In this document: positions 17,586-26,270 of the stretch, piece after piece | Numbering within the stretch: the first letter of the stretch is position 1 | Layout: every line of letters begins with the position of its first letter | Origin: Paenibacillus sp. PL91 | GTDB taxonomy: Bacteria > Bacillota > Bacilli > Paenibacillales > Paenibacillaceae | Assembly (NCBI RefSeq): GCF_012935325.2 | Contig: NZ_JABBYG020000002.1 | Location: forward strand, 558,001 to 622,000 | DNA: 64,000 bases | Direction: 5' to 3' | The notes under the pieces: generated by a model | The model's database searches: none | Told to the model about the DNA's origin: nothing | Seen by the model: the letters and a program-made list of their open reading frames with translations, nothing else | Translations under genes and position numbers: made by a program

Positions 17586-18326
17586 TTAGAGCAAACAGCC
17601 AGTGTCCCTATTTTTCAGCTGCGTAATCATTGGCAATACCTCATGAATGGATTGGCATTCCATATATTTTACGTCGATGTCCTCCGCATGAGGCTGCTGT
17701 TTCCTGGGGTTTAGCCATATAGGTAACCACCCGGCCCGGAAGGAAGGTGTAATATCATTATGCCATGCGTCCCCCACATACGCCATTTGATCAGGCAGAT
17801 ACGCTGTGCGCTGCTGAACATGATGAAATACGTGGGGGTCTGGCTTCGCGATGCCGATTCCGTCCGAAATGTATACGGCATGCTCATCAAACACGTTTAA
17901 AAGCCCAAGTGTTTTTATTTTATTCCATTGATGCAGAACGGGACCATTCGTAAGCAAACCAATATCGATGCCGCTATCCCTCAATTGCTCGAACAACTTA
18001 AGCACGCCAACTCTAAGCGTAAGACGATTTTGCTCAAGCTCGTAATTTTGTTGCAGCAGCAAAGCGTCTTCAGCCGATATTTCAATTGCCAGATCATGAA
18101 AGGCCGCGACAGCCCGCTCGACTCGCAGCTCCTCAAGCGTCATTTGACCGCTACTATGTTTCTCCCATAAGCGATCACTATGTCGCCTAATTCGTCTATA
18201 TAAGTCTTCTATGGTTAAACGCTCATTGATATAATGAACCAAATTAGTGCTTTGAACCGCCAGTTGGAACGGTTGAAGCTGGTCATACAACGTATCGTCC
18301 AAGTCAAAATATACCGCTTTAATCAA
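17586..18326 (-). CDS. HAD-superfamily hydrolase (subfamily IA phosphatase)
   Basis: A 246-residue phosphatase with the four HAD motifs in order: FDLDDTLYD at the N-terminus (nucleophile and acid/base aspartates), LLTNGP, KPDPHVF and YVGDAWHNDI. The cap is helical and inserted after motif I. The closest pattern is the YjjG-type nucleotidase/house-cleaning phosphatases, but the substrate is not known. The TTG at 18326 is chosen because AGGAGA lies 7 bases upstream and motif I begins right after it; longer reading frames upstream look non-coding. Confidence 0.8.
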   Translation of the reverse strand: MIKAVYFDLDDTLYDQLQPFQLAVQSTNLVHYINERLTIEDLYRRIRRHSDRLWEKHSSGQMTLEELRVERAVAAFHDLAIEISAEDALLLQQNYELEQNRLTLRVGVLKLFEQLRDSGIDIGLLTNGPVLHQWNKIKTLGLLNVFDEHAVYISDGIGIAKPDPHVFHHVQQRTAYLPDQMAYVGDAWHNDITPSFRAGWLPIWLNPRKQQPHAEDIDVKYMECQSIHEVLPMITQLKNRDTGCLL

Positions 18327-18447
18327 TTGTTTTCTCCTATCTCCACTAAGCGCGGCACTATATGTGTAAAAACCACCTCCATTATAGGCTTTGCAGCAGC
18401 ATTTAACCAGCTTAATAGCAATGTCAGCACTGAATAATCCATAATGC

Positions 18448-18493
18448 AAAAAAAACAGCCGTCAGGACTGGAATCTCCTGTTCGACTGTTTTT
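18448..18493. terminator. Terminator after the nitroreductase gene
   Basis: An AAAACAG...CTGTTTT outer stem with a CAGGA/TCCTG inner stem is flanked by A8 and T5, so it may work in both directions. Confidence 0.7.
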
Positions 18494-18517
18494 GCGTATT
18501 AATCATTTTTCATGCTT

Positions 18518-19120
18518 TTACTTAAATACCTTCACGCGCTCATCGATCGGCTGGAATGTTTTCTCTCCAGGCTCCGCTGTCGGTTTGCCGAAAGGCATTT
18601 GTGCAATCAATTGCCAAGAATCAGGCAAAGACCATGTTGATTTAACCTCTTCGTCTATAAGCGGATTATAGTGCTGAAGCGAAGCGCCAAAGCCTTCTTT
18701 CTCAAGCGCAGTCCATACAACCAATTGATGCATGCCTGAGGATTGCTGGGACCAGATCGGGAAGTTTTGCGCGTATGACGGGTAATTTGCCATAAGGCCA
18801 TCAACTACTTTTTTATCTTCGAAAAATAAGACCGTGCCGTATCCGCTTTTGAAGGAACTCATTTTTTGCTCCGTGGCCTCGAATTGATCGGCAGGAACGA
18901 TCGCGCGAAGCGTATTCGTTGCAATATCCCAGAGCTTATTATGATTTTCGCCAAGCAAAACAGCTACTCGCGCGCTTTGTGAGTTAAAGGAAGACGGGGT
19001 GTGCTTTACTGCCTCATGCACCAATTCTACAATTTTTTCATCGGAGATTACTGCCTCGTTGCTAATGCCGTAATACGAGCGTCTTGCTTTGATTGCATCC
19101 AAAAATGCTTCTGATGTCAT
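18518..19120 (-). CDS. Nitroreductase-family FMN oxidoreductase (Frm2/YdfN-like)
   Basis: A 200-residue flavoprotein of the nitroreductase fold: AIKARRSYYG at the start (FMN phosphate contact), HTPSSFNSQSARVAVL, and the C-terminal GFGASLQHYNP...IAQMPFGKP pattern typical of the HBN1/Frm2/YdfN branch. Members reduce nitro-compounds and quinones and are often induced by electrophile stress. AGGAG lies 5 bases before the ATG. A promoter overlapped by a repeated AAAGTAA motif lies ~85 bases upstream. Confidence 0.85.
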   Translation of the reverse strand: MTSEAFLDAIKARRSYYGISNEAVISDEKIVELVHEAVKHTPSSFNSQSARVAVLLGENHNKLWDIATNTLRAIVPADQFEATEQKMSSFKSGYGTVLFFEDKKVVDGLMANYPSYAQNFPIWSQQSSGMHQLVVWTALEKEGFGASLQHYNPLIDEEVKSTWSLPDSWQLIAQMPFGKPTAEPGEKTFQPIDERVKVFK

Positions 19121-19187
19121 GATTTCTCCTACCTCTCAAATGTCTTGTGTCAGCCGATTTTTCGAATTAATCTAAACGTTATTATTA

Positions 19188-19233
19188 ATTACTTTACAAT
19201 AGTTACTTTATTAAATATCGTCCAAGTTGTCAA
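19188..19233 (-). promoter_or_regulatory. Promoter of the nitroreductase gene with a candidate operator
   Basis: TTGACA and TAAAGT (-10) are 17 bases apart on the minus strand. Overlapping and following the -10 is a twofold AAAGTAA repeat 14 bases apart, inside a TTAC...GTAA dyad. It resembles sites of DUF24/MarR-type redox repressors that control nitroreductases in bacilli; the regulator is inferred. Confidence 0.45.
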
Positions 19234-19318
19234 GCTAGACGATTTCATTATCTCCATCGCAAAAAGAATTATGTCCCGCTGCATGTCTGTTCCCCTATTT
19301 CCACAAAGCCCTCGTCTT

Positions 19319-20065
19319 TCATTCACCATTTTCATTATTTTCGAGACTCCTGTTCCTTCTATCGATATCTGTATTGCTTTTAAACCATCGGTCGAGAAGC
19401 CGTACGATGGCGTAAAGCATCGAGCAAATGGCGAAAACGATGACTTCCAGCTGCAGCAAATACCAAGGCCACGGCCCCAGCAAATCGAGCAAGGACGCTG
19501 TACCGGGCTTATGTGCCAAAAACATAAAGTTAGTCGTCCCCGTGACGGTATTCGTAATGGCTGCGGGTACTGCGAGCACATGGAGCCAAACAATGGCTTT
19601 CAGCACAGAACGAATGGTCGGACGATACCGCTCCACTGCCATAATAAACAAAGCAGCGCCAATGATTCCGATATGCGCAATAAAGAAATGAAAATAACGG
19701 AAATGTGGAAACGTTTCATCTAAATTAGGGGTCAAAAGCGCTTGAAGAGCTCCCATGCTTCCGAGAAAGAACACGACGTCATAAAGATTTTTTTTATTCG
19801 AAAATAACAATAGCGCACTAACCAGCACCATCAGGCTGCACAGCTGAAAGGGCAATGACCCAACGCCCCAACTATGATCCAGGAAGTAGGATAGCTGAAG
19901 GGAGGCTTCGCATACGATTAACAGACTCGCCAGCCCATAACGCACCTTTCGGTTCACCGCCGGCTTCCTCATAGGCTTGCGAAAAACGATAATACCGACA
20001 AATACGACAATCGCCGCGGCCAATCCGACAAAATGAGCGGCTGAAAACATCTCAAAAACCATCAT
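19319..20065 (-). CDS. TIGR02206/YwaF-like integral membrane protein
   Basis: A 248-residue protein with about seven membrane helices. SAAHFVGLAAAI at the start and the conserved LPFQLCSLMVLVSALL and FHFFIAHIGIIGAALFI segments fit the TP0381/YwaF (TMEM164-like) family. Function unknown. The tail is polar (DRRNRSLENNENGE). No partner gene is obvious: the nitroreductase downstream has its own promoter, and a terminator precedes it. Confidence 0.75.
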   Translation of the reverse strand: MMVFEMFSAAHFVGLAAAIVVFVGIIVFRKPMRKPAVNRKVRYGLASLLIVCEASLQLSYFLDHSWGVGSLPFQLCSLMVLVSALLLFSNKKNLYDVVFFLGSMGALQALLTPNLDETFPHFRYFHFFIAHIGIIGAALFIMAVERYRPTIRSVLKAIVWLHVLAVPAAITNTVTGTTNFMFLAHKPGTASLLDLLGPWPWYLLQLEVIVFAICSMLYAIVRLLDRWFKSNTDIDRRNRSLENNENGE

Positions 20066-20103
20066 TTAACCCTCCTTTCTCTTTCTATTATGTAAAAAAT
20101 GGC

Positions 20104-20138
20104 ACAAAAAAATAGTACCAACATTATCTGGTACTATC
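20104..20138 (-). terminator. Terminator overlapping the end of the LuxR-type regulator gene
   Basis: ATAGTACCA pairs perfectly with TGGTACTAT over an 8-base loop that contains the stop codon, followed on the minus strand by seven T. Confidence 0.85.
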
Positions 20139-20822
20139 TTCGTCATTCTTCTTATGGAATAAGCCCATTTCCTTGGCTTTATTAGCCGCTTCACGTGAAC
20201 CGGTCAAATTCAGCTTCTTTAGAATATGATTAACATGGTTTTTGACCGTACGGATCGATACAACCAGCTTATCGGCAATTTGCGGCTGCGTATAGCCTTG
20301 ATCAATCAGGTCGAGCAGCTGCAGCTCCGATGGCGTAATCAGATCGCCCAGCTTCTTCACTTCGAATTCGCGCTCTAGCTGCTTCAATCTTCGGAATTCC
20401 TCGCGCATCCGATCTGCAACGGCTGCGTTGATCGGTGATTGGCTTCGGAAGGCTGACCTTACGGCATCAGGCAGGCTTTCAAAATCCGATTTGATCTGAT
20501 AATCGATAGCTCCCGCTTGAAAGGAACGGAAGATGAGCTCCTTCTCCTCCATAGAGGTCAGCATAATGACTTTCGCCCCAGAAGATACGGCTGCCTCCTC
20601 GGCGAGCAGCACGCCCTCCGGCCTGCCATCCAGCATAATGTCCATCAATACAACATCCGCCGGTATCGATTGCTGCTTGCCTGCAAGGAATGCTTCCCTA
20701 ACATCCTCCGCCCTGCTCGCTGTCCAAACGACGCTGATATCCGGCTCCTTGTTTAAATACGCAACAAGACCGCGAAGCCAATCGGCATCATCCTCAACGA
20801 TCCATACCCGAATATTATCCAT
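20124..20822 (-). CDS. NarL/LuxR-family response regulator
   Basis: A 232-residue two-component regulator. The receiver domain (1-125) has the acidic pocket at EDDADW and phospho-acceptor Asp-61 in VVLMDIMLDG. The C-terminal LuxR helix-turn-helix (about 165-225) contains LTGSREAANKAKEMG and TPSELQLLDLIDQGYTQPQIADKL. It overlaps the upstream kinase gene by 8 bases, so the two are co-translated and presumably partners. The unusual spacing and a 15-residue linker with an extra helix between domains are mild oddities. Targets are unknown. Confidence 0.9.
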   Translation of the reverse strand: MDNIRVWIVEDDADWLRGLVAYLNKEPDISVVWTASRAEDVREAFLAGKQQSIPADVVLMDIMLDGRPEGVLLAEEAAVSSGAKVIMLTSMEEKELIFRSFQAGAIDYQIKSDFESLPDAVRSAFRSQSPINAAVADRMREEFRRLKQLEREFEVKKLGDLITPSELQLLDLIDQGYTQPQIADKLVVSIRTVKNHVNHILKKLNLTGSREAANKAKEMGLFHKKNDEDSTR

Positions 20823-22218
20823 GAACCTCTCTCCTCTCGGCTTCTTTCACTGCTGCTCGTTCTGCTAGCACGCTTCGTTTAGGAAACGTCATATAGATGG
20901 ATGTGCCTAAACCCGGCTTGCTTCGCAGCTCCAGCATACCCTTATGCTTGCGCATAACGTGGTACGCATAAGGCAGGCCTAGCCCAAAATTGGTGTCGCT
21001 TCCGCTTTTTGTCGTATAAAAAGGTTCCAGCACCTTTGTTAATTCGCTTTTGAACATGCCGGGACCCGTATCACGCACCTCGACTACGAGCTCCCGCTTC
21101 GTCTCGCTTAAATGGATGTGCAGCTCACCCTTATCCTTCATCGCCTCCAAAGCATTAGCAATGATATTGCCAAGTGCCTCGCCTACCTGCGCCGGATCAA
21201 TGCGGCAGCTCCATCCTTCGATTAGCGAAGCATGAAGCTTGATATTGCCAAGAACGGGTTTGTATCCATTCATCGTTTGCTCGATTAGCGCTGCCAAATC
21301 CGTTGCTTCAACGCGCAGCACCAAATCCTCTGTTCGGCGATGAACGCGCTGGAGCATCTCTTGCATATGCCTGGAGGCGTGAAGCACCGTCTCAATATCA
21401 GCTAGCAGCTCTTTCTGATCTGTAGCGATCGCATAAGCCTTCATTTTCTCCGAAAATAGCCGCATTTTGCCCGCGTCGTTCTTAATGGCATGATTAAGGA
21501 TAGCCGTACCCGACGTTACCGCTCTGAGCGTAGAATCATATCTCCGCCGATCGATGTTGACCCGCACGCCCATAAAGCCGTATGTGAATAAACCAATGAC
21601 GAATACCGTTACGCCTAAACCTACAATCCACGTATTATAAACCCACATGCGCAGCATGCCAAAGCTTGGCAGCACATAATTCATCACCATGCAGAACATA
21701 ACCGGGGGCAGCACGGCTGAACAGATGATCCAGTGCGTGCGCGAGAAGGATGCATGCAGCTGGCGCTTAAGCAGAATTTGTACCGCGCCATAAAGAATGT
21801 AAGGCACTGCCCACCAGGCTACTATTTTGAATGAAATGGGATACATTTCTGTGTAGAAGGGCGTAAATACAATACACAATAAGATGGGTAAAAGCAGTAA
21901 AAAGGGCAGAAGCTGCTGCAGCCGCTTAGACAGGCGAACAGGCCGATAAGCGACGGCGAACAGCGCGAAGGAATAAGGCAATCCATAATATGATGTTAAT
22001 GAAGAGACCGCTTGCAAGCGGTAGAGAAGCTGCTGCGCTACCTCATTCATCCCCGATTCCGCTGCAGCAGGAAGCCATTGCAGATCCAGAACGGCAGCAA
22101 GCGCTCCCGCCCCTCCGCTAAATGCTACGGCGCCTAACCAATGATTAATGGAAGCTTGCCGATCTGAGAGCCATATAATGGCCGCAATACCCCACAATGC
22201 AACAAGAACGAATAACAT
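20815..22218 (-). CDS. Membrane sensor histidine kinase
   Basis: A 467-residue kinase with about seven N-terminal membrane helices (1-215) and no extracellular domain. A short dimerisation helix holds the probable phospho-accepting His-243 in AILNHAIKND, and a HATPase domain has NIIANALEAM, DTGPGM and NFGLGLPYAYHVM. The H-box lacks the usual H-E/D, so it belongs to a divergent kinase class. The many helices suggest sensing of a membrane or small lipophilic signal. It is co-transcribed with the LuxR-type regulator. Confidence 0.88.
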   Translation of the reverse strand: MLFVLVALWGIAAIIWLSDRQASINHWLGAVAFSGGAGALAAVLDLQWLPAAAESGMNEVAQQLLYRLQAVSSLTSYYGLPYSFALFAVAYRPVRLSKRLQQLLPFLLLLPILLCIVFTPFYTEMYPISFKIVAWWAVPYILYGAVQILLKRQLHASFSRTHWIICSAVLPPVMFCMVMNYVLPSFGMLRMWVYNTWIVGLGVTVFVIGLFTYGFMGVRVNIDRRRYDSTLRAVTSGTAILNHAIKNDAGKMRLFSEKMKAYAIATDQKELLADIETVLHASRHMQEMLQRVHRRTEDLVLRVEATDLAALIEQTMNGYKPVLGNIKLHASLIEGWSCRIDPAQVGEALGNIIANALEAMKDKGELHIHLSETKRELVVEVRDTGPGMFKSELTKVLEPFYTTKSGSDTNFGLGLPYAYHVMRKHKGMLELRSKPGLGTSIYMTFPKRSVLAERAAVKEAERREVHG

Positions 22219-22240
22219 AATGCAGCTCCTTCACAACAGC

Positions 22241-22969
22241 TTACTCATTTATTTCAATCGTAATGGGCGACCACTCTGCAATTACCGTCTGGCCATGCAC
22301 CGACACGCTGCCCTCTGGCGTCAAATCCTTTTCCGTCATAATGCCAAGCGCAACTGTAAATTGATTGAACTTCACCGGTACGTTCTGCTCTCTCCGCACC
22401 TCACGTCCATTCACATAAAAAACGACGACATCAGCAGCACGGTTATACGTTATCTTATACGTATTAAACGCTCTTGCTTCAAAGTCCGTATCCTCCTTGA
22501 ACACGCAAAAATAACGGGTTTTGTCCGTTTCAGGCACCTTTACTCCAGGAAAAGGAAGTACGGCGTATACGCTGGCGTATTTATCGTTGCCTGCAAAGAA
22601 ATCTAGCGCACCGCCTGTAGAGAAATCAAGCAGGTTTAAAGAAACAAAACCGTCATATAAATCATCGGGTGCCGTGTTTTGGGACCTCGCGCGAATTTGA
22701 AGCTCAAAGCTGATTTCGCCTGCCTCAGGTACGGCAACCGGCTCGGCGGAATAATACATATGCTTAGCATTATCCAGAATTTGAATGTGATCATTCGATC
22801 GGCTGAGCGGCGCGCGAACATACAGCATTCCGTTGCGGACGATTACGACTGCATTCGGCTCGCGATACTGCCAGAAGGAGCCGTCCTGCAGCGGAAACCC
22901 GCCGATTTTCCACACCTCTCCTTCATTTAATATCGTATGAAAATCTCCTAATGTCCATTGTTTGCCCAT
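22241..22969 (-). CDS. Hypothetical protein resembling DUF6081 (concanavalin-like fold)
   Basis: A 242-residue soluble protein without a signal peptide. It is strongly beta-rich (GFVSLNLLDFSTGGALDFFAGNDKYASVYAVL; NTYKITYNRAADVVVFYVNGREV), reading like a legume-lectin/glucanase-type jelly roll without visible catalytic acids. The overall pattern recalls the uncharacterised DUF6081 family; I am not certain of that. AGAGAGG lies 8 bases before the ATG. It lies 22 bases upstream of the sensor kinase gene and 28 bases downstream of the prenyltransferase gene on the same strand, so a four-gene transcript is possible. Confidence 0.55.
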   Translation of the reverse strand: MGKQWTLGDFHTILNEGEVWKIGGFPLQDGSFWQYREPNAVVIVRNGMLYVRAPLSRSNDHIQILDNAKHMYYSAEPVAVPEAGEISFELQIRARSQNTAPDDLYDGFVSLNLLDFSTGGALDFFAGNDKYASVYAVLPFPGVKVPETDKTRYFCVFKEDTDFEARAFNTYKITYNRAADVVVFYVNGREVRREQNVPVKFNQFTVALGIMTEKDLTPEGSVSVHGQTVIAEWSPITIEINE

Positions 22970-22997
22970 CGTGATGACCTCTCTCTTTGTTGAATTA

Positions 22998-23909
22998 TTA
23001 GACGAGTCCTTGGATAATTAAAGAAGCGATTAAGATAGCGCCGCAACGGACGGTTGCTTGCAGCGAAGCGCCCATTAGCGGCAAATACGCTGGTGATTCG
23101 TTATGTGAGCTAAGCCTTCCGTAAACGAGGTACAGCGGGATCGCCGTAGGCAGCGCAAGCAGTGCATAAATCGGCAAAGCGTCTGCCATTACGCCGATCA
23201 CAAGCGTGAAATAAGCCAGTACAAGCAATACCCTTGAGAATAACAAAGCCCGTCTCTCGCCCCATACCACCACTAACGTCCGCTTGCCAGCCTGCCTATC
23301 AGCCTGCCAGTGCAAGAAATGATGATTGAACAAAATAAGCGTCGTTAAAAGCCCGATCGGGAGCGACAGCAGCAATGCCCGGTAATCAAGCTGCGACGTT
23401 TGCACAAAATAAGCACCCACAACAGGGAGCACGCCGAAGGAAAGTAAAATGGCCACTTCGCTGTATCCCTTCCCGCGGTAGCCAAACTGAATGGGCGGCG
23501 CCACGTAGAAATAGGCAATCAATGCCCCAAGAACGCCAAATACGAGCACAAGCCAGCCGCTTAACAGGCTGAGAATAACGCCGCATATCGCCGCGATGCC
23601 AAACAGCCCCCATGTGACGGCTGCAAAAGTGCGGATACTCCACGTCCCTTTGGTCAAATAACCAGAGTTCGTCGCAATCGCTCCTTCCGTCGATTGAGCA
23701 GCAGAATCGGTGCCATTATAATAATCCCACAGGTCGTTGATCATATTGGAGAACAAATGAGCCGTTCCCGCGCCCACTAGCGTTATGACAAATAATAAAG
23801 GATTGAATAAGCCATCCCAAACATAAGCCCCAAGCGCACCAAGCGCCACCGGGATAAGCATAACCGGAATGACCCTCACCCTTGCGGCTTTCATAAATTG
23901 TTTAAACAT
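22998..23909 (-). CDS. UbiA-family prenyltransferase (MenA-like)
   Basis: A 303-residue membrane enzyme with eight to nine helices and the two Asp-rich prenyl-diphosphate motifs of the UbiA family: NMINDLWDYYNGTD near residue 62 and DRQAGKRTL near 208. The general layout suggests 1,4-dihydroxy-2-naphthoate prenyltransferase for menaquinone, but no other men gene is present, so a different aromatic acceptor is possible. The ATG at 23909 fits the MFKQFMKAARVRVIP opening; its ribosome site (GAGAGG) is 12 bases upstream, longer than usual. Confidence 0.8.
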   Translation of the reverse strand: MFKQFMKAARVRVIPVMLIPVALGALGAYVWDGLFNPLLFVITLVGAGTAHLFSNMINDLWDYYNGTDSAAQSTEGAIATNSGYLTKGTWSIRTFAAVTWGLFGIAAICGVILSLLSGWLVLVFGVLGALIAYFYVAPPIQFGYRGKGYSEVAILLSFGVLPVVGAYFVQTSQLDYRALLLSLPIGLLTTLILFNHHFLHWQADRQAGKRTLVVVWGERRALLFSRVLLVLAYFTLVIGVMADALPIYALLALPTAIPLYLVYGRLSSHNESPAYLPLMGASLQATVRCGAILIASLIIQGLV

Positions 23910-23944
23910 AATTGAGCACTGCCTCTCTGATGTCATAAAAGATG

Positions 23945-24082
23945 TTAGTTCAATTGAACCACTTCCATTTGCTTTCCGTCAACCGTATTCCGATTTAGCT
24001 GCGTCAATGTTGGAGCATCAGAAAGAATATTTATAATATCGTTGAAAACCTTGCTGGATGTGTCCCTATTGTAACATTTCAC
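23945..24082 (-). CDS. Possible small ORF upstream of the prenyltransferase (45 aa)
   Basis: The 357-base gap before the prenyltransferase holds an open frame from a GTG at 24082 whose product reads like real protein (e.g. VFNDIINILSDAPTLTQLN). It has no convincing ribosome site, and an open frame of this length can occur by chance. It might be a leader peptide, a small protein or a degraded gene end. The remainder of the gap holds only the kinase-distal terminator at 24184-24234. Confidence 0.3.
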   Translation of the reverse strand: MKCYNRDTSSKVFNDIINILSDAPTLTQLNRNTVDGKQMEVVQLN

Positions 24083-24183
24083 CTTTAAATCATTTAAAAG
24101 GGCTTAGATCAAGCAGCTTCAAATAACGGAAATGAGTATTCGAAACAGGCGAGCCTTGGTACGAGATTTTTTTTTTCGAAAGT

Positions 24184-24234
24184 AAAAAACCCAAAAGATT
24201 AACACTATTCCTAAAGTGTTTTTCTTTCGGGTTC
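24184..24234 (-). terminator. Terminator after the chemotaxis receptor gene
   Basis: An AACCC(A/G)AAAGA...ACACT/AGTGT...GGGTT imperfect long stem sits between an A-run and a T-run, ~33 bases past the stop. Confidence 0.7.
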
Positions 24235-24266
24235 TTCCAATTATTCAACTCACGAAATGAGCTTAA

Positions 24267-26024
24267 TTACACAACAAATACAGAAGCCTTTTCCTTCAAA
24301 TCCTGAGAAGAATGAGTTAGCTTCTCAGCAAGCGTGCGCAATTCATCGGAAATATCATTTTGCTTAACGGAGAGCTCGCTCATATGCTCCATTTTCCCAT
24401 TAACGTCCGAGGAAGTAGTCAACAGCTTATCAACCGCCGTTACAATGTGGGTGATACCAGCCGTAATCTCGTTGATCGCCGTAGAGATTTCGCTCATTTG
24501 ATCTGACAGCACACTGCTCTGCGATTCAAGCGCTTGGAACGTGCCGCTCGCCGTTTCCGATGCTTGGCGCGTTGAATGAATAACATTTGAGAAGCTTCCG
24601 ATCGTTTTGCTGCTAAGCGCCACGTCGCTTTGAATGAGCGTTAATTCCTTTGTGATCTGCTTGGAAATTGTATCCGTCTGGCTGGACAGCTTCCGAATTT
24701 CCTCCGCGACAACTGCAAAGCCTCTTCCATGCTCACCCGCTCTTGCGGATTCAATCGACGCATTCAGAGAAAGCAGGTTAGTTTGCGTATTTAAATCCTG
24801 AATGCCATTCAAAAACTTAGACACATTGTTGTAACGGTCATTCATCGTCTCAAAAGCTTCTGTCAGCTTAGCGAATTGATCCACCGTTTCGTTCACCATC
24901 ACGACAACTCCCGCCATTTGCTTCGAGCCGTTCTGGGAGGATTGCTTCATTTGGCGCATATCATTATTTATGTATTCGCTTGATGCTGCGATTTGCTGGG
25001 AGCTTGCAGAGATTTCCTCCGTTACTGCTGAAATAGAGGATGCGTCATCATATTGCGATAATAAGACCTCTCTTCCAAGATCGACCTGACCTTTCACATC
25101 CTCCGATGCCTTACGGTTGCTTCCGATCATCGTATCCATGTTGCGCGATACGTGAAGCACTGATTCACTTACCTGCAGCGTCGCTTTAATCGTTTCGCGC
25201 AAGTTATCGCCCATTTCAGCCAATGCTTGATCGATTTGTCCGAATTCATCCGTCCGCACAAGCTTTTCATGGATTGTAAAATCATTATTTGCATATGCGC
25301 GGATGCGCCTTGTAATTCCCAAAAGTCCTGTCTTGATCGATTGCGTAACGCCAAAGATCATAATAGCCGGAAGCACAGCAAGCAAAATAACGTTGATGAG
25401 CACGATAATGTTTGCGCTAGAAACATCATCATTTAAACGGCCTTGAGTTGAAGCGGTATCGGTGGTCAGCCTCTCATTCATGATATCGTTGGAGAAGCTT
25501 AAAATAACCGTGTAGACGCTAATCAAGCTGCCGATCCGAAGCGATCTTTCCTCCGCAGTCAGTCCGGAAACATCTGTATTTGTTTTCATCAAGTTGTCAT
25601 AGGCAAGACGGATGACACCGACTTGATTGGCATATTTCGCACCGTTATCTGTAAGCGTCGGATATTTTTTATCCATTTCGATGAGCTGCTTCTCTAAATC
25701 ATCAATTTTTGGAGGCAAAGATTCCAAGTCCTTTATGACAGCATCCAAGTCGCTATCGCCATTTTCAATGACATCGACTAGGAGCAGCATCCCGTTCAGC
25801 AATCGGTTCGAAATGTTTTGGTAATTGCGCTCGACCTTTGTCAATTCCTCTGTATCCTCAATTGAACGGGCCACGGAAAGGTTTTGAACATAAATAAAAA
25901 TGCCTGATCCTAAATTAAAAATGGTAATGATTGCGGAAATAAGCAACAGTCTGCTTGTAATTTTTTTCGTATTCAACCTCTTTGTTAATTTCCCGGCTCT
26001 CTCCAGCCATTTCTTAAAAAACAT
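24267..26024 (-). CDS. Methyl-accepting chemotaxis protein
   Basis: A 585-residue transmembrane receptor. Membrane segment 1 is at about residues 24-48, an extracellular four-helix-bundle-like sensor spans about 50-205, membrane segment 2 lies around 210-235, and a HAMP follows. The cytoplasmic methylation/signalling domain has the conserved hairpin tip region [31 protein letters not shown]. The start at 26024 is chosen for the upstream GAGGAG. The gene is monocistronic, and its leader carries a c-di-GMP-I riboswitch followed by a terminator, so receptor expression should respond to c-di-GMP. Confidence 0.95.
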   Translation of the reverse strand: MFFKKWLERAGKLTKRLNTKKITSRLLLISAIITIFNLGSGIFIYVQNLSVARSIEDTEELTKVERNYQNISNRLLNGMLLLVDVIENGDSDLDAVIKDLESLPPKIDDLEKQLIEMDKKYPTLTDNGAKYANQVGVIRLAYDNLMKTNTDVSGLTAEERSLRIGSLISVYTVILSFSNDIMNERLTTDTASTQGRLNDDVSSANIIVLINVILLAVLPAIMIFGVTQSIKTGLLGITRRIRAYANNDFTIHEKLVRTDEFGQIDQALAEMGDNLRETIKATLQVSESVLHVSRNMDTMIGSNRKASEDVKGQVDLGREVLLSQYDDASSISAVTEEISASSQQIAASSEYINNDMRQMKQSSQNGSKQMAGVVVMVNETVDQFAKLTEAFETMNDRYNNVSKFLNGIQDLNTQTNLLSLNASIESARAGEHGRGFAVVAEEIRKLSSQTDTISKQITKELTLIQSDVALSSKTIGSFSNVIHSTRQASETASGTFQALESQSSVLSDQMSEISTAINEITAGITHIVTAVDKLLTTSSDVNGKMEHMSELSVKQNDISDELRTLAEKLTHSSQDLKEKASVFVV

Positions 26025-26056
26025 TTGTTTCTCTCTCCTCTTTGTTCTGAAAAACA

Positions 26057-26096
26057 CAAAAAAAAAGCTATCCAGCCTCAGGAGGCGGACAGCTTA
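26057..26096 (-). terminator. Riboswitch expression-platform terminator upstream of the MCP gene
   Basis: On the minus strand AGCTgTCCgCCT pairs with AGGcTGGAtAGCT over CCTG and is followed by a run of about nine T, 33 bases before the MCP start. It lies just after the c-di-GMP aptamer, as for transcription attenuation. Confidence 0.75.
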
Positions 26097-26109
26097 AATA
26101 GCTATATAT

Positions 26110-26196
26110 CCTTCTGACGGTCTGGCAGCCTTAGTGCATGCACCTTAGGCCCATAACTTTGCGTCCTTGCCTTTCAACAAGTTTGCCTTTTTCAGT
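26110..26196 (-). promoter_or_regulatory. Cyclic di-GMP-I (GEMM-I) riboswitch aptamer
   Basis: Read on the minus strand, the leader contains AAAGGCAAAC, a stem capped by a GAAA tetraloop (CTTGTTGAAAGGCAAG), then GGACGCAAAG, GGGCCTAAGG, a TGCATGCA segment and a GGCTGCC stem. These are the GEMM-I hallmarks in the correct order and spacing: the P2 GNRA loop, the GGACGCAAAG junction and the CCTAA core. It precedes a terminator and a chemotaxis receptor, one of the commonest gene classes under this riboswitch. Whether ligand turns the gene on or off cannot be told without structure prediction. Confidence 0.9.
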
Positions 26197-26270
26197 TTCT
26201 AGTATATTGTAACTATGAAATGATAATTATAAGGCATTAATTGGAATCTGTATATCCCTTTTGAACTATT

